Made by a program: the position numbers and the translations under genes | Notes under the pieces: model-generated | Told to the model about the DNA's origin: nothing | Databases searched by the model: none | What the model saw: the letters and a program-made list of their open reading frames with translations, nothing else | Origin: JBHGBB01 sp041946755 | GTDB taxonomy: Bacteria > UBP4 > UBA4092 > JAOAEQ01 | DNA: 6,453 nucleotides | Assembly (NCBI GenBank): GCA_041946755.1 | Contig: JBHGBB010000209.1 | Span: 1-6,453 of the forward strand | Reading direction: 5' to 3' | In this document: piece by piece, positions 1-5,702 of the stretch | How positions within the stretch are numbered: position 1 is the first letter of the stretch | Layout: each line of letters starts with the position of its first letter

Positions 1-495
1 CATGATGCCGAACCGGGATGCTTCCTGTTGATTTACTGGCATCACGGCGATCGTTAACTCAGCACGATGCGCGCGATGGAATTCTAGCATCAACGAGTAG
101 TCCATTTTATAGATATGGTCGCCGGATAGAACGAATACCAAATCATGCTTTCGGTTCTCGATAAATTGGAGATTGCGATATACTGCATCCGCGGTCCCGG
201 AATACCATACCGATTGGACTCTGCCGACATAGGGTTGGAGGATAGTGATACCGCCTTCCATACGGTCTAAATCCCAAGGACGGCCGATTTCGATATGTTC
301 ATAGAGAGACCGGGGTCGATATTGCGTTAACAGCCCGACATTATCGACACCGGAATTAACGCAGTTACTTAATGTGAAATCAATCAGCCGATATTTTCCA
401 CCAAACGGTACTGCCGGTTTAGCACGCTCTTCCGAAAGAATCGATAACCGGTTTCCCTGTCCACCAGCTAAGATCATGGCGATAGTTTGTTTCAT
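1..495 (-). CDS. glgC: Glucose-1-phosphate adenylyltransferase (ADP-glucose pyrophosphorylase), N-terminal part
   Basis: This enzyme makes ADP-glucose and pyrophosphate from ATP and glucose-1-phosphate, the committed step of bacterial glycogen synthesis in the cytoplasm. Only 165 codons are present; the reading frame is open to the left edge, so about 60% of the usual 380-430 residues is missing, including the rest of the catalytic domain and the beta-helix. The visible part shows the nucleotide loop LAGGQGNRL (residues 9-17, with Gly14 and Arg16), RAKPAVPFGGKYR (24-36), LSNCVNSG (42-49), WYSGTADA (97-104) and the acidic SGDHIYKMDY (124-133, with Asp126 matching the catalytic Asp142 of E. coli). 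The ATG at 495 lies 2 bp after the stop of the upstream GlgC paralog. The bases before it (AAAAAAATAACT) contain no Shine-Dalgarno, so translation is probably coupled to that gene. Family assignment is firm. The canonical loop suggests this is the catalytic copy of the pair. Confidence 0.95.
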   Translation of the reverse strand, partial: MKQTIAMILAGGQGNRLSILSEERAKPAVPFGGKYRLIDFTLSNCVNSGVDNVGLLTQYRPRSLYEHIEIGRPWDLDRMEGGITILQPYVGRVQSVWYSGTADAVYRNLQFIENRKHDLVFVLSGDHIYKMDYSLMLEFHRAHRAELTIAVMPVNQQEASRFGIM

Positions 496-497
496 AG

Positions 498-1754
498 TTA
501 TTTTTTTATATATTTATAATTCGATATTTCCAGAGTCTTAAAGAAATCGGCTGGAATATCCGGGTCGATTAAACAACCGCGACCGATTTTTATTCGAGCG
601 GGTAATTGTACTCCTTTGCCAACCACAATAATAAAGTTATCCAACGCTTCCCGGTCTTTTGGGATAATAGTATTAGTATCATTTGTACCGATAATACTAT
701 CCGGACCAACCCAGATATCTTTATCTAGGATAGCGCAATCGACTTTAGCATTCTCATTGATTATAGTCCGATGCATAACTACTGAATTGGTTATCCTGGC
801 ATTCCGAGCTACTCGCACTCCCGGAAATAATATCGAATGCTCGACATAGCCATCGATAACGCAGCCGTTGGCAACCAGACTATTGATTACCGTTGCATGG
901 TCGTTGAACCGTACCGGCGGTTTCCGTTCCGTAGTAGTATGAATAATCCAGTTCGAGTCATATAAATAAGTCTGGTCTGGAGAATCGAGTAGGTCCATAT
1001 TCGCCTGCCAATAATCGGCCACCGAGCCAATATCTTTCCAGTACCCGGTATATCGATACGCATACACCAACCGCTGCTGAATCAGATTCATAAGGATATG
1101 GAATACGATATCATGACGATTATCTTTTCCGATATCAGTTAATTGTTCCAAGAGCATATCGGTGTTAAACAAATAGATTCCCATCGAAGCTAAGTGCGAT
1201 TTTGGGGATTGCGGTTTCTCTTCGAAATGCACTACGCGATTGCGACTATCTATCTGAACCATACCAAGACGTTTGGCATCATTATCAGATACTTCAGTTA
1301 CCGCCATGGTTACCGGCGCATTTTTCTGCTGATGGAATTCGATCATTTTCTGGTAATCCATTTTATAAATATGGTCTCCGGAAAGCACTAGGATAAAATT
1401 CGAATTCCGTTCGAGAATAAAATCAATATTCTGATGCAGGGCATCTGCGGTACCTCGATACCAGCCCTGTTCTTCTCGACCGAGATATGGCTGTAAGATG
1501 CGAACGCCGCCATATTGCCGGTCTAAATCCCAGGGTTTCCCGGCTTTAATATGATCGGCTAACGATTTCGGTGAGTATTGAGCGAGGATACCGATATTAT
1601 AGATTCCGGAATTAACACAGTTGCTTAAAACGTAATCGATAATCCGGTATTTACCACCGAAAGGAATCGAGGTTTTTGCTCGTTTATGCGATAGAATATC
1701 ATGCGGTAAACTCTTCCCCCCGGCTAATATCATCGCTAATATCGATGGATTCAT
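498..1754 (-). CDS. glgC: GlgC-family paralog with degenerate nucleotide loop (GlgC/GlgD-like, possibly a regulatory subunit)
   Basis: This is a complete 418-residue member of the ADP-glucose pyrophosphorylase family, of usual length. It has an N-terminal nucleotidyltransferase domain (about 1-260) and a C-terminal left-handed beta-helix (about 285-400, hexapeptide-like repeats such as VINSLVANGCVIDG). It aligns without gaps to the first 165 residues of the downstream glgC and is more than half identical by eye. WYRGTADA, SGDHIYKMDY (Asp127), FEEKP (Lys180, matching the glucose-1-phosphate-binding Lys195 of E. coli), SMGIY and YWKDIG are all retained. The glycine-rich loop is not: LAGGQGNRL in the partner is LAGGKSLPH here, so the second-motif Gly and the conserved Arg (E. 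coli Arg32) are Ser15 and Pro17, and RAKPAVP has become RAKTSIP. Catalysis is therefore doubtful. A regulatory partner role, as for GlgD of Firmicutes, is inferred. It begins 32 bp after the HD-GYP stop and ends 2 bp before glgC. No Shine-Dalgarno is visible before the ATG. Confidence 0.9.
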   Translation of the reverse strand: MNPSILAMILAGGKSLPHDILSHKRAKTSIPFGGKYRIIDYVLSNCVNSGIYNIGILAQYSPKSLADHIKAGKPWDLDRQYGGVRILQPYLGREEQGWYRGTADALHQNIDFILERNSNFILVLSGDHIYKMDYQKMIEFHQQKNAPVTMAVTEVSDNDAKRLGMVQIDSRNRVVHFEEKPQSPKSHLASMGIYLFNTDMLLEQLTDIGKDNRHDIVFHILMNLIQQRLVYAYRYTGYWKDIGSVADYWQANMDLLDSPDQTYLYDSNWIIHTTTERKPPVRFNDHATVINSLVANGCVIDGYVEHSILFPGVRVARNARITNSVVMHRTIINENAKVDCAILDKDIWVGPDSIIGTNDTNTIIPKDREALDNFIIVVGKGVQLPARIKIGRGCLIDPDIPADFFKTLEISNYKYIKK

Positions 1755-1786
1755 ACTATGAAGACGGCAAAATAAGTTTATATAAG

Positions 1787-2914
1787 TTATTCTACAGGAG
1801 CTAATTTCTTTTCTTGTGCGATAATCCGGTCGCGAAGTATATCTCGATATGCTTTTTCAAACGCTTTGGTAACTTTAGGATCGAACTGAGTACCGCATTG
1901 TAATAAAATAATCTGAATCGCTTCATCGCCGGTTTTACTTTTCCGATAAGGCCGGGTTGAGGTTAAGGCATCGAAAGTATCGCAAATTGCGATTATTCTC
2001 GCCCCTAACGGAATTTGGTTCTTTGTAATTCCTTCCGGATAACCTTTCCCATCGAATCGCTCTTGATGATATCGAATCATATCCAGTTTATCGGCCAGGA
2101 AATTTGCGCCGACCAATATTTTAGCGCCGATTACCGGATGCTGTTCAATCATCGCTCGTTCTCCATCAGTTAACGCATCGGGTTTCCATAAGACACTTTC
2201 ACTAATTCCGATTTTACCGATATCATGCAATAATCCTGCAATTCGAATTGCTTCAATCTTGGTTACTGGGAGATTCATTTGTTTTGCAGTTTCTTTAGCA
2301 TAATCCGATACCCGTTGCGAATGCCCTTTTGTATAAGGATCTTTTGCTTCAATCGCTCCGATCAAGGTTTGGACAGTAGCTAAATAAGATTGCTTTAATT
2401 CTTCATATAACCGCGCATTCTGGATAGCGATAGCGATTTGATCAGCTAATGCGGTCAGAATAGATTGATCTTCTAAGGTAAATTCCCGGCCGGTACGTTT
2501 GTTGATTACTTCCAGACATCCGATAAGTTTATCTTTAGTACGAAGTGGAACGCAGATAATCGATTTGGTAACGAATCCGCTTCTACTATCGAACTCGGGA
2601 TTGAAATATTTCGATTTCGCTACTTTCGGAACCAACAATGGTTTACCGGATTTAGCTACCCACCCGGCGATGCCTTTTCCCAATGGCAGCGCTTTCCCTT
2701 GAATCTGCTCACCTTTCGTCCCCCGAGCAGTTTTCGCATATAATTCTTTCCCATCCGGTGAAATGACAAATAATGAGCTCGCTTCCGCACTGAGTAGATT
2801 TTTCGACATATCCATTACTAACGCGAAAATATGTTCTTCTTCTAAGGTAGAATTTAAAATAGCGCTGAACTGCAGGAGAGTTTCTAAACTGGTTTTTTTA
2901 GTGGATGTCGGCAT
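1787..2914 (-). CDS. GAF domain / HD-GYP domain cyclic-dinucleotide phosphodiesterase
   Basis: This is a 375-residue soluble signalling protein with no membrane segment or signal peptide. Residues about 10-165 form a GAF sensor domain (GKGIAGWVA, KSIICVPL, IGCLEVINK). Its NK...F...DQ pattern (Asn138, Lys139, Phe145, Asp149) is close to the NKFDE motif of cyclic-nucleotide-binding GAFs. Residues about 180-360 form an HD-GYP domain with His198, LLHDIGKIG (His230, Asp231, Lys234), QHPVIG (His259), YHQERFDGKGYP (His283, Gln284; GYP 291-293), CDTFDALTS (Asp312) and RPYR. HD-GYP proteins usually hydrolyse cyclic di-GMP to pGpG or GMP; the substrate here is inferred. The usual HHE motif reads HQE, which may alter metal binding. 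The ATG at 2914 is chosen because GAAAGGT lies 6 nt upstream; an in-frame TTG at 2929 would destroy that logic and has no ribosome site. The gene heads a likely operon with two GlgC-family genes. The GAF ligand is unknown. Confidence 0.93.
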   Translation of the reverse strand: MPTSTKKTSLETLLQFSAILNSTLEEEHIFALVMDMSKNLLSAEASSLFVISPDGKELYAKTARGTKGEQIQGKALPLGKGIAGWVAKSGKPLLVPKVAKSKYFNPEFDSRSGFVTKSIICVPLRTKDKLIGCLEVINKRTGREFTLEDQSILTALADQIAIAIQNARLYEELKQSYLATVQTLIGAIEAKDPYTKGHSQRVSDYAKETAKQMNLPVTKIEAIRIAGLLHDIGKIGISESVLWKPDALTDGERAMIEQHPVIGAKILVGANFLADKLDMIRYHQERFDGKGYPEGITKNQIPLGARIIAICDTFDALTSTRPYRKSKTGDEAIQIILLQCGTQFDPKVTKAFEKAYRDILRDRIIAQEKKLAPVE

Positions 2915-2920
2915 ATAAAT

Positions 2921-2927
2921 ACCTTTC
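2921..2927 (-). promoter_or_regulatory. Shine-Dalgarno site deciding the HD-GYP start
   Basis: The minus strand reads GAAAGGT, then 6 nt, then ATG at 2914. This is the clearest ribosome-binding site in the window. It overlaps the in-frame TTG codon at 2929, which would give a protein five residues longer (MKGIY added). The ATG is therefore the better start. Confidence 0.75.
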
Positions 2928-2929
2928 AA

Positions 2930-3080
2930 GGTAACTAATAACCAGATTATTTATGGTTTTATTGGATCTTATTACTTAAATAGTATAAAAAACTTTATCT
3001 AAGTTTACTATAACATTCGACATTTTTAAACTAAAATATATCTTGAATAGGATTAGATTCCAGGAAATAATTTTGGAACA
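2930..3080 (-). promoter_or_regulatory. AT-rich promoter region for the HD-GYP/glg operon
   Basis: About 150 AT-rich bases lie between the gyrA terminator and the HD-GYP gene, and since the terminator should stop gyrA transcription, this is where a promoter for the downstream genes is expected. On the minus strand a TATACT hexamer at 2987-2982 resembles a sigma70 -10 element and would leave a leader of roughly 65 nt. No convincing -35 TTGACA is placed 16-18 bp upstream of it. The region is supported by context; the exact element is only a candidate. I see no operator palindrome or riboswitch fold here. Confidence 0.4.
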
Positions 3081-3082
3081 AA

Positions 3083-3116
3083 AAAAAGCGAATCGGGGTA
3101 TCCCGATTCGCTTTTT
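3083..3116 (-). terminator. Intrinsic terminator after gyrA
   Basis: This is a perfect inverted repeat, AAAAAGCGAATCGGG paired with CCCGATTCGCTTTTT, around a 4-nt loop. The core is ten base pairs (GCGAATCGGG), and on the minus strand it is followed by a run of seven U. It starts 15 nt beyond the gyrA stop codon. The A run on the other side makes it symmetrical, so it could also act in the plus direction, although no plus-strand gene reaches it. It separates the gyrase genes from the HD-GYP/glg genes. Confidence 0.95.
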
Positions 3117-3131
3117 CATTACGAACGTATA

Positions 3132-5618
3132 TTAAGAATCTGCTTTTTCTTCTGGTATGGAATCCGGTTTATCGTTTCCGTTACCATTATCGCTGTCTTT
3201 TTCGCCTAATCGCGCGACCGCAGCAACTTTATCTCCTTCTTCGAGTTTAATCAACCGAACCCCTTTGGTGTTTCTTGAGATCGCCCGAATATCTGCGATC
3301 GGGCATTGGATTACCATCCCTTTACTTGTAATCAGCATCATTTTATCGGTATCGATAACCTCTTTAATTCCGACGACCATACCGTTACGTTCATCGGTCT
3401 TGATATTGATAATTCCTTTTCCACCGCGCCCTTGAATCCGGTATTCATCCAATTCCGTTCGTTTTCCATAGCCATTTTCGCATACCGTTAACAGGGTACT
3501 TCCTTCTTGGACGATTTCCATACCGATAACAATATCATCTTTTTCTAATCGGATACCGCGTACTCCTTGCGCTGACCGACCCATTGGCCGAACATCGGTT
3601 TCCGGGAATCGGATCGCTTGGCCTTGTTTGGTCCCAATCAATATCTGCTGGTTACCATTGGTAAGTTTCGCTTCAACCAGCTTATCCCCATCTTCGATGG
3701 TCATGGCGATAATGCCGCCTTTTCGAGGATTACTGAATGCGGATAACTCGGTCTTTTTAATCGTTCCCTGTTCGCTCAACATAACGATATAATGCTGGTC
3801 ATCGAATTCGCGAACCGGGATACTGGCGGTAATCTTATCTTCAGCGGAAACCTCCAGCATATTGACGATCGCCTTCCCTTTGGCTGCGCGGCCTCCTTGC
3901 GGGATTTCATATACTTTCAACCAATGGACTCTCCCTTTATCGGTGAAGAAGAGGAGATAATCATGGGTCGATGCAATAAAAAATTGTTCGACAAAATCCT
4001 CTTCTTTCGTTTCCATACCGGTGACTCCGACGCCGCCACGCCGCTGCGTATGATAGGTTGACGGTGAAATCCGTTTGATATATCCACCGTGCGTAATCGT
4101 AACCACCATATTCTCTTCGGCGATTAGGTCTTCCATTTCGAATTCACCTTCCGCAGCAACAATCTGGGTTCGCCGGGCATCGCCATGTTTCTCTTTAACT
4201 TCAATCAGCTCTTTTTTAATGATATCCAATACCATTTTCTGATTGCGCAGTATCGAATTCAAATATTCGATCGTTTTAATTATGGCGCGATATTCTTCAT
4301 CGATTTTCTGCCGTTCCAGACCAGTTAACTGCTGCAATCGCATTGCGAGAATTGCTAAAGATTGAGTTTCAGTTAATCCGAATTTGATCATTAATCCTTC
4401 TTTAGCTTCTTCCGGAGTTTTGGATGCGCGAATCAGCTTAATTACCGCATCTAGATGGTCAAGAGCGATTTTTAATCCTTCCAAAATATGGGCGCGCTCT
4501 TGCGCTTTCCGCAATTCGAATTTGGTTCTCCGAATTATTACATCTTTCCGGTGATCGATAAACAATATTAACATCTTCTGCAACGATAGATATCGCGGGC
4601 TGCCATCGACTAAAGCTAAATTGATGATACCAAACGATTCCTGAAGCTGAGTGTGTTTGTAGAGTTGATTCAATATAACTTGGGGAATGGCATCTTTTTT
4701 TAGCTCAATAACGATCCGCATCCCTTCGCGGTCGGATTCATCCCGTAAATCGGTAATTCCTTCAACTTTCTTTTCACGAATCAGCAGCGCGATATTCTCA
4801 ACCAAAGTGGATTTATTTACTTGATATGGTATTTCAGTGACGACAATCTGGGTTTTACCGGCTTTGAGGGATTCAATTACCGCCTGAGCCCGCATTAATA
4901 CTTTCCCTTTTCCGGTACGATACGCTTCTACGATTCCTTCTCGGCCAAGTATCTGCGCTCCGGTTGGGAAATCCGGCCCCGGAATGCACTTCATGATCTC
5001 TTCCAGAGTCGCTTCCGGCTTATCGAGTAATAATATAAGTCCATCGATAACTTCACTTAAATTATGCGGTGGGATATTGGTTGCCATACCGACCGCAATA
5101 CCGGCAGAACCGTTAATCAATAGGTTGGGTACACGACAGGGAAGAACAACCGGCTCTTGCGTCGATTCATCGAAATTGGGTACGAAATTAACCGTATCCT
5201 TATCGATATCAATCAACATTTCTTCAGCTATTTTGGCTAATCGCGATTCGGTATACCGATATGCTGCCGGCGGATCGCCATCGATTGACCCGAAATTCCC
5301 TTGACCATCGATGAGAGGATACCGGGATGCGAAATCCTGTCCCAATCGGACTAAGGCATCGTAGATAGCCATATCTCCATGGGGATGGAATAATTTGATG
5401 GTATCTCCAACCACCGCGGCGCATTTCTTATAGGGTTTATTGGAATTCATCCCCTGCAGATGCATATCATAAATAATCCGGCGATGGACCGGTTTCAATC
5501 CATCCCGAACTTCAGGTAAAGCACGGCCGACGATTACACTCATCGCATAATCGATATAAGACTTCTTCATTTCATCTTCGATATGAACCGGAACAACTCG
5601 TTCTCGTTGGTCTAGCAT
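3132..5618 (-). CDS. gyrA: DNA gyrase subunit A
   Basis: GyrA cleaves and rejoins DNA and, with GyrB, introduces negative supercoils using ATP. At 828 residues it is close to B. subtilis GyrA (821) and lacks the extra segment found in E. coli (875). The N-terminal breakage-reunion domain holds VGRALPEVRDGLKPVHRR (30-47), HPHGD (78-82), GQGNFGSIDGD (105-115) and the catalytic Tyr122 in AYRYTE. IPYQVNK, FGI and the LRLQQLTGLE segment mark the rest of the core. The C-terminal beta-pinwheel contains a GyrA box, QRRGGVG (525-531), separating it from ParC, and the tail is acidic. Numbering matches E. coli to Tyr122, so odd residues can be named: Ala68 for Arg, Lys75 for Gly, Met83 for Ser, Tyr120 for Met. 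Start at 5618 fits the family N-terminus (VPVHIEDEMKKSYIDYAMS), but no Shine-Dalgarno precedes it. It lies 84 bp after gyrB and is probably co-transcribed. Confidence 0.97.
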   Translation of the reverse strand: MLDQRERVVPVHIEDEMKKSYIDYAMSVIVGRALPEVRDGLKPVHRRIIYDMHLQGMNSNKPYKKCAAVVGDTIKLFHPHGDMAIYDALVRLGQDFASRYPLIDGQGNFGSIDGDPPAAYRYTESRLAKIAEEMLIDIDKDTVNFVPNFDESTQEPVVLPCRVPNLLINGSAGIAVGMATNIPPHNLSEVIDGLILLLDKPEATLEEIMKCIPGPDFPTGAQILGREGIVEAYRTGKGKVLMRAQAVIESLKAGKTQIVVTEIPYQVNKSTLVENIALLIREKKVEGITDLRDESDREGMRIVIELKKDAIPQVILNQLYKHTQLQESFGIINLALVDGSPRYLSLQKMLILFIDHRKDVIIRRTKFELRKAQERAHILEGLKIALDHLDAVIKLIRASKTPEEAKEGLMIKFGLTETQSLAILAMRLQQLTGLERQKIDEEYRAIIKTIEYLNSILRNQKMVLDIIKKELIEVKEKHGDARRTQIVAAEGEFEMEDLIAEENMVVTITHGGYIKRISPSTYHTQRRGGVGVTGMETKEEDFVEQFFIASTHDYLLFFTDKGRVHWLKVYEIPQGGRAAKGKAIVNMLEVSAEDKITASIPVREFDDQHYIVMLSEQGTIKKTELSAFSNPRKGGIIAMTIEDGDKLVEAKLTNGNQQILIGTKQGQAIRFPETDVRPMGRSAQGVRGIRLEKDDIVIGMEIVQEGSTLLTVCENGYGKRTELDEYRIQGRGGKGIINIKTDERNGMVVGIKEVIDTDKMMLITSKGMVIQCPIADIRAISRNTKGVRLIKLEEGDKVAAVARLGEKDSDNGNGNDKPDSIPEEKADS

Positions 5619-5624
5619 GGTTAA

Positions 5625-5657
5625 CTTAAGAACGAAAGAACTTAAGAACTTAAGAAT
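5625..5657 (-). repeat. Short direct repeats of CTTAAGAA
   Basis: On the plus strand the octamer CTTAAGAA occurs three times, at 5625-5632, 5641-5648 and 5649-5656. The first two copies extend to CTTAAGAAC, and the last two are adjacent. Each contains the palindrome CTTAAG. They sit in the 5' leader of gyrA within the larger inverted-repeat structure. Function is unknown; slippage or a dispersed intergenic element are both possible. Confidence 0.7.
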
Positions 5658-5689
5658 TCAAGATTTCTCAGCTCTTGCGTTCTTTCGTT
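5631..5689 (-). repeat. Nested inverted repeat between gyrB and gyrA
   Basis: A perfect 11-bp inverted repeat, AACGAAAGAAC at 5631-5641 and GTTCTTTCGTT at 5679-5689, encloses a second stem, CAAGA at 5659-5663 and TCTTG at 5673-5677, with a 9-nt loop. Together they would form a two-tier hairpin in the gyrB-gyrA transcript, with a large one-sided internal bulge that contains CTTAAGAA repeats. On the minus strand the first half is purine-rich and the second half pyrimidine-rich. No U run follows, so it is unlikely to be a terminator. It might be an RNA processing or translational control element, or a copy of a dispersed intergenic repeat. Confidence 0.6.
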
Positions 5690-5702
5690 TCTCCGTTTCT
5701 CG

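Noticed and set aside
616..849. Plus-strand open frame of 77 codons inside the GlgC paralog
   Set aside because: It is a shadow of a well-conserved minus-strand gene, has no ribosome site and no recognisable domain. The other plus-strand frames at 1194-1396, 2499-2702, 3157-3491, 3792-4061, 4984-5304 and 5733-6045 fail for the same reason.
1690..1754. Frameshift explaining the degenerate loop of the GlgC paralog
   Set aside because: The segment aligns residue for residue, without gaps, with the canonical copy on both sides, and neither other frame restores a GxGxR motif.
2930..3080. Riboswitch or small RNA in the HD-GYP leader
   Set aside because: The segment is very AT-rich and I found no stable stems or known aptamer motifs such as the GEMM cyclic di-GMP core.
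5224..5424. Minus-strand 66-codon frame overlapping gyrA
   Set aside because: It lies in another frame within the conserved catalytic core of GyrA, with low-complexity Arg/Ser/Ile content and no family match that I recognise.
5619..5702. Terminator between gyrB and gyrA
   Set aside because: The inverted repeat has a long loop and an AT-rich stem, and the minus strand downstream (TTAAGTTAACC) has no U run.
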